Shown: piece by piece, positions 18,435-26,123 of the stretch
Numbering within the stretch: position 1 is the stretch's first letter
How the letters are laid out: the number at the start of each line of letters is the position of its first letter
NCBI RefSeq assembly: GCF_900107455.1
Contig: NZ_FNQB01000003.1
Span: forward strand, 1,426,001-1,490,000
Length of the DNA: 64,000 nt
Source: Asanoa ishikariensis
GTDB lineage: Bacteria > Actinomycetota > Actinomycetes > Mycobacteriales > Micromonosporaceae
Reading direction: 5' to 3'
Made by a program: the position numbers and the translations under genes
Notes under the pieces: model-generated
The model's input: the letters and a program-made list of their open reading frames with translations, nothing else
What the model was told of the DNA's origin: nothing
Databases searched by the model: none

Positions 18435-21400
18435 GGTCGGGGAGAGCGGCACCACACGGGAGCTCAAGGCGGTCGCCCGCGGATCAGGAACGATCCTGCA
18501 AGCGGGCCGCGACGTCATCACGGGCACCGTCTTCAACGGCGGCTTCGCGCGGCTGCGGGACGTGTGGCTCGACCCGGCGCCCGTGTTCGACGAGGTCCAA
18601 CTCGACCGCTTCGCCGGCCGGGAATGGTTGATCTCCAAAGTAGACGAGTTCGTCGAACGGCACGACCACGGCTTCGTCGTCATCCAAGGGCCGGCCGGCG
18701 TCGGCAAGACCGCGGTCGCCGCGTGGCTCGCCGCACGGCGCGGATGGCCCTGCCACTTCACCCGCCGCGCCAAGGGCCGGTCGGCGGCGACCGCCCTGCG
18801 CAACCTGTCCGCGCAGATCATCGCCGCGTACGAGTTGTCCGAGCAGTTCGCCCCCGGCGGCGGCCTGCCCGACACCTCGGCCGAGCCGGGCTGGTTCGAG
18901 CAGGTCCTCCGGGCCGGCGGGGAGCGGGCGGCCATGGCCGGACAGCGCCTCGTGATCGTCGTCGACGGGCTGGACGAGGCCGAGACGTTCGAGGGCGACC
19001 TCCCGTTGGGTCTGCCCGCCCGCCTCCCCCGCAACGTGGTCGTCGTGGCCACCTGCCGCACCGGCAGCGCCCTGCCCGGCCTGCGGCTGCCGTGGCAGGT
19101 CACCACCATCAAGCTCGCCGACCGGCGCAACCTCGAAGACATGCGGCGCTTTCTGGACCAGTCGGTGCGCACCGATACACAGATCGCGGACCGGCTGGCG
19201 GCGGCCGGCCTCGACCCGGAGGTGTTCATCGCCCGCCTCCTGGAGCGCTGCGGCGGGGTGTGGGTCTATCTGCGGTACGTCCTCGACGAGGTCCGCTTCG
19301 GACTGCGCTCCCCCGACGACCTGGCGGCCCTGCCCGCCGACCTGTCCGGCTACTACTCGCAGGCGCTGTTCCCCGCGGGCGCCGAGGACTCGGTCCGGTC
19401 GCGGGTCCTGGCCACCCTGGCCGCGGTCGCCGAGCCCCTCCCCGCACCACTGCTGGCCGACCTCTGCCGGCTCGGCGACGCCGCCGATGTCGAGACGCTG
19501 TGCGAAGGGCCGTTCCGGCCGTTCCTCACGGTCGCGAACGACGCCTCAGGCGACGCCCGCTACGGGATCTACCACCTGAGCCTGCGGGACTACCTGCACG
19601 GGGCCGCGACCGGGCCGATGCTGGCCGCCGACCGGCACCGCAGCGACCGGCTCGGCCGCGCGACTGCCGCCGCCCACGGCGACATCGCCGACGTCTACCT
19701 CACGCTGTTCGGCGGACTGGCCGACGGTCTGCCGCTGCTCGCCGCCAACCTGGACCTGATCGACGTCCACGGTGGATACGCCCGGCGCAACCTCGCCTTC
19801 CATCTCGAGCGGGCCGGCCGCGAAGCCGACCTGCACCGGTTGCTGGCCGTCGAGACCGGGGCGGGCGGCTCCTGTCTCTGGTACGTGGCCCTCGACCACG
19901 TGAACGCGAACGCCGACTTCGGCACCGACCTCGGCCGGGCTCGGGCGCTCGTCGGCCAGCGGGTCGACGCGGACCTGCGAGCGGGGCGGCCGTCGCCGCT
20001 GGCCGGGCTCGACCTGCGCTACGCGATCATCGCGGCGGCGACGTACTCGTTGACAGTCGCCATCCCGTTCGGGCTGGTCGCCGCGCTGGTCCGGCACAGC
20101 CTGTGGACCCCCGACCGGGCGCTCGCCGAAACGGCCCGCCTGCGGCGGTCCCGCAATCGTGTCTACCAGGCAACGCTGCTGCTGCCCGTGCTGACCGGGG
20201 AGCCGCGGGCCAAGGCGGTCGCGCTCGCGCTGGCATCCGCGCGATCCGACGAGTACGCGGCCGATCGCGCCCAGTCGCTCACCGAGCTCCTCGAGAGCCT
20301 CGACGATCTCGAAGACCGAGAGGCGCTCGTCACGGAGGCGATGGACACCGCGACCTCACTCGACCCGAGCATGCGGGCAGGAGCCATCGTCCGGCTGGCG
20401 CCGATGCTGTCGGCCGCGCGCCTGCGGGCCGCTGTCCAGATCGCCCTCGCGCTCGACGATCCTCGTGATCGACACTGGTTGTTGACCACGCTGGCCGCGC
20501 ACGTCCCCGAGGACGAGCTGCCCCACCTCGTAAAGGCCGTCGATGGCATCCCGGAGGATTCTCTCAAGACAGAGTTGATCGAGGCGGTCGCCGAGCGGTC
20601 AGTGCCCGCCACGTTGCCGGACCTGCTCGGCGCCGCTCGCGCCATCTCGACCAGCGACGATCGCGGAATGGCGTTGCTGAGCATCGCCGCGGGGCTGGGT
20701 GCCGACGTCCGGGACGAGTCGCTGGCAGACGTTCGGGCAACGGTCGACCCGATCCACCGCAGCGCGGCTCTCGCGGTGTCCGCCAGCTCGCCCCAGCACG
20801 CCGACGTGCGAGCCGACCTGGTGCGCGAGGCGGCCGCGACCGCGCTCAGCTGCGAGTCCGAGGTGGACGCGCTGGGCTCGCTCGTCAACGTCATCCGCCT
20901 GGCCAGGGGGTCGAACGCCGAGGACATGCTGACGGACTGTCTGGAACGTCTGGCGACATCGGAGGTGAAGGCCGAGTTCGTCAGCATGCTGACGACCGTC
21001 GACAATCCACCGGTCGAGGCGCTCCTCGGGCTCGTCGACCGGATCGTCGACGAGCGCCGCCGGGCAGACGCGTTGTCGGCGCTCGGGTCGGTCGCGACGG
21101 GCGCGCCCGCCAAGACCATCGTGGAACTGGCCGCCAGGCTGCCCGACGCGATGCGACGCGCCGAGGTGCTGGCGGAGCTTGCCGCCCAGGCCGATGCGGA
21201 GCTCGCCGAGTTGCTGCTCGCTGAGGCCTCCCGGCTGCCGGACGCGTACCTGCGGGGACACGTGGTCCACAACCTGGCCGACCGGCTGAGTGCGGCACAG
21301 GCCGGTGTCGCGCTGTCGATGGTCCAGTCCATCACCGACGAACGTGGCCTGGCTCAGTTCCTGGCCGCCGCGGCACGCACGGCGACGGCGGAGACCCGCG

Positions 21401-22428
21401 AGGCCTTGTTGGCGGAAGCGATCGCGGAGGCCGACCGGATCACGTTCCACCAGAACCGCGCCATGGCGTTGGTGGACATCCTGGAGGCCGGCGGCCCACC
21501 GGCTCCCGCCGCCCTCGTCGACGACCTGTTCGAGCTGACCTCGCGGTTCCTCCCGGACACGCTGAACACGTTGTGCCTCGAGCGCACCCGGCCCTGGCTC
21601 ACCACGGAGCAGTGGTCGACCGCTTTCGACGTGGCCCGCACCGCCGCACAGAGACCAGGCCACTCACCCGACCAGGCGGCCTGGGCGTTGTACCACCTGG
21701 CCGCGCTCTGCCCGCCGACGCACGCTCCCGAGTTGCTGCGTGAGGCCGCCGCCAGGGCCCGTGACATGCGGTCAGGTACGTACCAGTCCCTGTTCCTCAT
21801 GTTGATCGCGGCGCGGCTGCCCGACGAAGAAGGCCGGCCGCTCCTTCGTGAGGCCATGGACACCGTCGCCCGGGCCGGCGACGGCGCACCCCCACTGGAA
21901 CGGTTCGCGTCCCTGCTGGTCCGGGCCGTTCCGGAGACGATCTTCGTCAGATGCCTGGCCGCCGGCCACACGCTCCTGCGTCCCGATGCCGACCCTGCTC
22001 TGTTGGGGCAGCTTCTGCATCTCCTGCCGGCCTCGGTGGCGCAACTGGGCGTCGACGCCCTGGCGGGCGTCGCGACGCCGGGCGAGCGCGGCCTGATCTT
22101 CGCGAACTCAGCCCTTCTCCTGCGTGAGCCCGCACGCGAAGCCGCCATCAGGCACACCCTGGCCGATCCCGGCTTCTCGCAGGGACGGTGGCAACTGGTC
22201 AGCCGGGCACAGGAGCGTGCGGCGGGACACCTCGACGCGTACGCGTTCACTGTGCTCCGGCGCTGCCTCGACGACGTAGACCTCGACGACTGCCTTTTCA
22301 TCCTGTCGGGAGCGACGGACCTGGTCCGCGCCTGCGGAGGCGACGCTGCGATCAGCCAGTGCGTCGAAGCCGCCCGCACCGTGCGCCAATGGTGGCCCCG
22401 CCTGACGGACCCGCCCCGCCAGCAGTAG
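18412..22428 (+). CDS. Large STAND-type NTPase with helical-repeat C-terminus
   Basis: A 1338-residue protein. Residues 22-35 (ARGSGTILQAGRDV) match the motif in the upstream membrane protein. A GRE-type lead-in (FAGREWLISKV, about 67-77) precedes Walker A GPAGVGKT (93-100), Walker B VIVVDGLDEAE (181-191) and an ATCR sensor near 213-216. A winged-helix-like segment ends in IYHLSLRDYL. The remaining 900 residues are leucine/alanine-rich helical repeats of HEAT or TPR type, the usual sensor of such proteins. This is the STAND signalling ATPase architecture seen in immune and conflict systems. A second ATG at 18421 is an alternative start. Confidence 0.85.
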   Translation: MWPMTSVEVGESGTTRELKAVARGSGTILQAGRDVITGTVFNGGFARLRDVWLDPAPVFDEVQLDRFAGREWLISKVDEFVERHDHGFVVIQGPAGVGKTAVAAWLAARRGWPCHFTRRAKGRSAATALRNLSAQIIAAYELSEQFAPGGGLPDTSAEPGWFEQVLRAGGERAAMAGQRLVIVVDGLDEAETFEGDLPLGLPARLPRNVVVVATCRTGSALPGLRLPWQVTTIKLADRRNLEDMRRFLDQSVRTDTQIADRLAAAGLDPEVFIARLLERCGGVWVYLRYVLDEVRFGLRSPDDLAALPADLSGYYSQALFPAGAEDSVRSRVLATLAAVAEPLPAPLLADLCRLGDAADVETLCEGPFRPFLTVANDASGDARYGIYHLSLRDYLHGAATGPMLAADRHRSDRLGRATAAAHGDIADVYLTLFGGLADGLPLLAANLDLIDVHGGYARRNLAFHLERAGREADLHRLLAVETGAGGSCLWYVALDHVNANADFGTDLGRARALVGQRVDADLRAGRPSPLAGLDLRYAIIAAATYSLTVAIPFGLVAALVRHSLWTPDRALAETARLRRSRNRVYQATLLLPVLTGEPRAKAVALALASARSDEYAADRAQSLTELLESLDDLEDREALVTEAMDTATSLDPSMRAGAIVRLAPMLSAARLRAAVQIALALDDPRDRHWLLTTLAAHVPEDELPHLVKAVDGIPEDSLKTELIEAVAERSVPATLPDLLGAARAISTSDDRGMALLSIAAGLGADVRDESLADVRATVDPIHRSAALAVSASSPQHADVRADLVREAAATALSCESEVDALGSLVNVIRLARGSNAEDMLTDCLERLATSEVKAEFVSMLTTVDNPPVEALLGLVDRIVDERRRADALSALGSVATGAPAKTIVELAARLPDAMRRAEVLAELAAQADAELAELLLAEASRLPDAYLRGHVVHNLADRLSAAQAGVALSMVQSITDERGLAQFLAAAARTATAETREALLAEAIAEADRITFHQNRAMALVDILEAGGPPAPAALVDDLFELTSRFLPDTLNTLCLERTRPWLTTEQWSTAFDVARTAAQRPGHSPDQAAWALYHLAALCPPTHAPELLREAAARARDMRSGTYQSLFLMLIAARLPDEEGRPLLREAMDTVARAGDGAPPLERFASLLVRAVPETIFVRCLAAGHTLLRPDADPALLGQLLHLLPASVAQLGVDALAGVATPGERGLIFANSALLLREPAREAAIRHTLADPGFSQGRWQLVSRAQERAAGHLDAYAFTVLRRCLDDVDLDDCLFILSGATDLVRACGGDAAISQCVEAARTVRQWWPRLTDPPRQQ

Positions 22429-22510
22429 ACCGGCTGTCCGACGCCACCGCCGGCCGCGACCAACGGTACGGACGATGCGTCACGCCGCGCGCGGTACCAA
22501 CAATGGACGG

Positions 22511-23212
22511 ATGCTTCCGGTCACGCCGCAGGACAGTGTCCACCGGTTCGCCCGCTCGCTCGAAGTGCCGCAACGGTTGACGCAGCTCCATCCACGCACA
22601 CCCGGCAACGCCGGCAACTTCAACGCGTTGCCGCCGGCCGTGGTGCTCGGCGTCATCTCGGCCTTCGAGGGATTTGTCGAGGACTTCCTCGCCACCGCCC
22701 TGCATCTGCGCGGCTACGGACTGGGCCAGATCGCCAAACGGGTGTCGACGAGCAACCCGACCGTGGCGGACTTCCAACGCAAATGCTCTGCCGAGTTTCC
22801 GACCGTCCCGCCACGGATCGCCGACGCCCCGCCGGTGCGGGTATGGAACATCCCCACCGTCAGCGGGCGACCGGCCACCGAGACCATCGACTGGGACGAG
22901 ATGGTGCGACGGGCCGACGGGTGGATGCAGGTGCGGCACTGCCTGACCCACGGTCTGGTCTCGGGCTGGCGCAGCGAGGTCTGGCCGGGGCCACTGCGCG
23001 GCGCCACCTCGGCGAGCAGCGTGCTGCGCGCCCGGCCGGGCGGCCGACACGCGATCGGCCTGATCGGCGCCATCTCCTGTGCCCGGATCCACCTGCACGG
23101 CGCGCGGGTGATCGCCGACGCCGTCGCGGCAGAACTGGGCGCTCTCCTGGACTGGACCGCACTGCCGGACTTCCCGCTGCTGCGCGCCGCCGGTGGCAGC
23201 GCCGATCGCTGA
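22511..23212 (+). CDS. HEPN-domain protein, putative RNase
   Basis: A 233-residue all-helical protein. The early helix SAFEGFVEDFLATALHLRG and the later QVRHCLTHG are the two halves of a HEPN fold of the RiboL-PSP/MAE_28990 type. Arg142-His147 (RHCLTH) fits the catalytic Rx4H motif of HEPN RNases. It lies 82 bases after the NTPase gene on the same strand and may be its toxic effector, or act separately. An upstream in-frame ATG at 22475 would add 12 residues; neither start has a strong ribosome site. The function is inferred from the motif; nuclease activity is not shown by sequence alone. Confidence 0.7.
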   Translation: MLPVTPQDSVHRFARSLEVPQRLTQLHPRTPGNAGNFNALPPAVVLGVISAFEGFVEDFLATALHLRGYGLGQIAKRVSTSNPTVADFQRKCSAEFPTVPPRIADAPPVRVWNIPTVSGRPATETIDWDEMVRRADGWMQVRHCLTHGLVSGWRSEVWPGPLRGATSASSVLRARPGGRHAIGLIGAISCARIHLHGARVIADAVAAELGALLDWTALPDFPLLRAAGGSADR

Positions 23213-23692
23213 CTACGCGCGCGGATCGTTTCGCGCGGCGACCAACGCGAGCTCCCGCTCCACGTCCGGCGCGGGCTCCGGCTCGGGCCGGCGGCGGAAG
23301 GTCCACCAGCGATAGAGCACGTAGTTGAAGACCAGGTTGGTGCCGCCGGCGATGATCCGGGCCGGGACCAGCCCGATCCCGAGCGCGCCGAGCACGGTCA
23401 CGCCGGCCACCGTGAGCACGTAGTCGCCGAGCACCTGCGGCGCGAACCGGGCCAACTGCCCGCGCACCCCGTCGCCGGAGGCGTGGAAGGCGAAGGTGCG
23501 GTTGAGGGCGAAGTTCAGCGCGTAGGTGGCCCAGAACGCGATGCTCACCGTCGCCGCGGGCGGCAGTGGCGTGACCGCGTCGAGCACGGCCAGCAACGTC
23601 AGATCGAAGGCGAAACCGACGCCGGCGAGGCCGAGAAAACGGATGACGGAATGGCGGTACGCGAGCCGCAAGATCCGCGAAGCCCGACTCAC
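23213..23692 (-). CDS. GtrA family membrane protein
   Basis: A 159-residue protein with four predicted membrane helices, starting around FLGLAGVGFAFDLTLLAV and ending near the NLVFNYVLYRWWTF block that typifies GtrA. GtrA-like proteins are thought to flip or deliver polyprenyl-linked sugars for cell-surface glycosylation. The GTG start at 23692 is chosen as it precedes the first conserved basic helix (SRASRILRLAYRHS). It converges exactly on the HEPN gene with no gap. Confidence 0.85.
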   Translation of the reverse strand: MSRASRILRLAYRHSVIRFLGLAGVGFAFDLTLLAVLDAVTPLPPAATVSIAFWATYALNFALNRTFAFHASGDGVRGQLARFAPQVLGDYVLTVAGVTVLGALGIGLVPARIIAGGTNLVFNYVLYRWWTFRRRPEPEPAPDVERELALVAARNDPRA

Positions 23693-23896
23693 GCCGCACA
23701 CCCTAGCCCCGAAACCTGAACAGCCCGGTCCGGGGTCACGGTCCGAGCCCAACGCCGATCTCAGCGGGGTGGGGCCGTCACCGGGATCAGCCGGGCGGCC
23801 AGGCGCGGATCATTGCCGTAGCATTCGTCGCCGGCGATCCGTCGATCGATGCGGCAGCCCGCGCTTGAACTTCGATGGTCAGACAAGGACGGCTCG

Positions 23897-24835
23897 GTGA
23901 GTGACACTCCGGATCTCGGTCCCGCGCCGCAACGAGTTGCGGTGCACGCGGAACAGGTGCGTCGGCTTGTCGCCGAGCAGTTTCCCGAGTGGGCCGACCT
24001 CCCGGTTGAGCCGGTAGCCAACGGCGGCTGGGACAACTGGACCTTTCACCTCGGCTCCGCATTGCTGGTACGGCTGCCCAGCGCTGCCGAGTACGCCTTG
24101 GCCGTCGAGAAGGAACATCGGTGGCTCCCGACGCTCGCCGCTCGGCTGCCGTTGCCCATCCCCACCCCACTGGCCAAAGGCAAGCCCGGCGCGGGCTATC
24201 CCCATCCGTGGTCGATCTATCGGTGGCTCGACGGCGAACGTGCGAACGTGGACCGCGTCGCCGACCCGGTGCGATTCGCGCTCGACCTGGCAGAGTTCCT
24301 GGCGGCCCTGCAGAGCGTCGACGCCGCTGACGGTCCGCAGCCGGGGATCCACAACTGGTTCCGAGGCGGCACCCTGCGCACCTACGGCGGGAAAGTCGAC
24401 CGTGCGCTCGCGGGGTTGGACGGCCAGGTGGACTCCGAGCTGGCGCGGGAGATCTGGGCGAGCGCACTCGACGCCCGCTGGGACGGTGTGGACCGCTGGT
24501 TCCACGGTGACGTCGCCGAGGGAAACCTGCTGCTCGATGACGGGCGGTTGGCGGCCGTCATCGACTTCGGGACCTGCGGCGTCGGCGACCCGGCCTGCGA
24601 TCTGGCGATCGCCTGGACCTTGCTGACCACCGACGGCCGACGGGCCTTCCGCAAGCGGCTCTCGGTGGACGACGCGACGTGGGCACGCGGGCGCGGCTGG
24701 GCCCTCTGGAAGACGCTCTCTACCTACTCCTACAGCTTCCAGGATCCCGAGGACGCGGAGGACTTCGCGAGCGCGCGGCGAATTCTCGGCGAGATCTTCA
24801 CTGAGTACACGGCCAGCGTCGCCACTAGGCGCTGA
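23897..24835 (+). CDS. Aminoglycoside phosphotransferase (APH) family protein
   Basis: A 312-residue kinase-like protein. The APH catalytic loop is FHGDVAEGNLLL and the metal-binding motif IDFGTCGVGDPACDLAIAW; the nucleotide-binding N-lobe has NGGWDNWTFHLG. It resembles the macrolide/aminoglycoside phosphotransferase-like proteins that are widespread in actinobacteria; the true substrate may be an antibiotic or a small metabolite. The GTG start has AAGGACGG at good spacing; an upstream ATG at 23849 would add 16 residues without a ribosome site. Confidence 0.85.
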   Translation: MSDTPDLGPAPQRVAVHAEQVRRLVAEQFPEWADLPVEPVANGGWDNWTFHLGSALLVRLPSAAEYALAVEKEHRWLPTLAARLPLPIPTPLAKGKPGAGYPHPWSIYRWLDGERANVDRVADPVRFALDLAEFLAALQSVDAADGPQPGIHNWFRGGTLRTYGGKVDRALAGLDGQVDSELAREIWASALDARWDGVDRWFHGDVAEGNLLLDDGRLAAVIDFGTCGVGDPACDLAIAWTLLTTDGRRAFRKRLSVDDATWARGRGWALWKTLSTYSYSFQDPEDAEDFASARRILGEIFTEYTASVATRR

Positions 24836-24853
24836 CCGTAACTGGATCTCCGT

Positions 24854-25045
24854 TCACGGTTCGAGACGCAGCGCCGCGGGGACCTCGTGCGCGACGGCCA
24901 CGCTGGACACCGTTGCCCGGCCGATGTGGTTGTCCGGGATCAGGAACGAGTCCGCGATCGGTGCGAGCACGCCGATCTGGTGCCGCACGTGCCGCGGGTC
25001 CGGTCGAGTGGGAGGCTCGATTTCGCAGACAAGATCGAAGGGCAT
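24854..25045 (-). pseudogene. Truncated methylenetetrahydrofolate reductase-like fragment
   Basis: A 63-codon frame whose product (DLVCEIEPPTRPDPRHV ... SFLIPDNHIGRATVSSVAVA) resembles the N-terminal part of MetF-type TIM barrels (EINPP...DPDP, DNxxGxxxxSS). The barrel stops after the second conserved block, so it can hold no active enzyme. The match is from memory of the family pattern. It lies between a phosphotransferase gene and the dehydrogenase gene and is probably a relic. Confidence 0.5.
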
Positions 25046-25060
25046 ACTCGGCAGCGACGG

Positions 25061-26077
25061 TCAGCGGCGCGGGTCGACGTGGATCTTCGGCGCTGCGCCC
25101 CAGGCCGGCGGGCGGCCTCCGGCGAGCACGTCGGCCGCCTCGGCCAGTCCGACCGTCGCCGCGACCAGCGGGCGGGGGTCGACGGTGCCGGTCGCGTACA
25201 GCTCGATCGTCCCCGACAGACCCCCGGACGCGCTGAGTACGCCGACAGCCGTCACGTCCTTCAGGACAAGATCACGGGAGTCGACCAGCGACGGCGCCTC
25301 CGCCAGCCCGATGTAGACGACCCGGCCCCCCGGCTCGACCCGGCGCACCGCGAAGCCCGGCAGATCGGCCGCGTTCGTCGCGTCGACCACCGCGTCGAAG
25401 GCCAGGTCGTCCGGCAGATCGGTGAGACGCCAGGTGTGCGCGAAGCCGAGCCCCCGCGCGAACGCCAGCGAAGGCTCGTCGCGCCCGAGCAGGTGCACCT
25501 CCGCACCCCTGGCGGCGGCGATCTGGGCGGCGAGCAGGCCGATCGTCCCCGGCCCGAGGACCAGCAGCCGGCTGGTCGGGGTCAGGGCCGCGGCCTCGAC
25601 CACCCGCAGCGCGTTGCCGCCCGGCTCGACCAGGGCGCCGAGCGTGGCGTCGACCGAGTCCGGCAGCGGGTGCAGCGCACGGACCGGGACCGGTAGCTGC
25701 TCGGCGAGCGCGCCCGGCCAACCGCCCCGGATGCCGATCTCGAAGCGGTCCGCGCACAGGTGCTGGCGGCCGCTCAGGCACCGCAGGCAGTTGCCGCAAC
25801 CCAGCATGGTGTCGCCGGTGACCCGGCGGCCGAGCCAGGCGTTGTCGACCTCGGCGCCGACCGCAGACACCACGCCGCACCACTCGTGACCGATTCTGAT
25901 CGGGTACGCGGCGTCGCCGCTGTGCAGGTAGGCCATGTGGCCCGAGTAGAACTCGGCGTCGGTGCCGCACACGCCGGCCCGCTCCACATCGACGATGACC
26001 TCGCCGATCCGGGGCACCGGCGGGGCCACGTCCCGCACCTCCGCCCGGCCCGGCCCGACGACGACGAAAGCCCGCAC
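25061..26077 (-). CDS. Zinc-dependent medium-chain alcohol/sugar dehydrogenase
   Basis: A 338-residue MDR-family enzyme. Catalytic zinc ligands are in GVCGTDAEF and GHEW; the structural zinc loop is GCGNCLRCLSGRQHLC; the Rossmann motif is VLGPGTIGLLAAQ. This is the threonine/sorbitol dehydrogenase-like group, so a sugar or polyol substrate is likely. It diverges from the IlvD/Edd dehydratase with only 46 bases between starts, suggesting shared control and a common sugar-acid pathway. The GTG at 26077 is chosen for AGGGGG five bases upstream; a GTG at 26083 is possible. Confidence 0.87.
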   Translation of the reverse strand: MRAFVVVGPGRAEVRDVAPPVPRIGEVIVDVERAGVCGTDAEFYSGHMAYLHSGDAAYPIRIGHEWCGVVSAVGAEVDNAWLGRRVTGDTMLGCGNCLRCLSGRQHLCADRFEIGIRGGWPGALAEQLPVPVRALHPLPDSVDATLGALVEPGGNALRVVEAAALTPTSRLLVLGPGTIGLLAAQIAAARGAEVHLLGRDEPSLAFARGLGFAHTWRLTDLPDDLAFDAVVDATNAADLPGFAVRRVEPGGRVVYIGLAEAPSLVDSRDLVLKDVTAVGVLSASGGLSGTIELYATGTVDPRPLVAATVGLAEAADVLAGGRPPAWGAAPKIHVDPRR

Positions 26078-26123
26078 CGCCACCCCCTGCCACCCGATCA
26101 GGCGAATCTTGATAATGGGCAGT

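Noticed and set aside
24836-25060. Intact gene between the phosphotransferase and the dehydrogenase
   Set aside because: Only the truncated MetF-like frame is present; it stops well before a full barrel.
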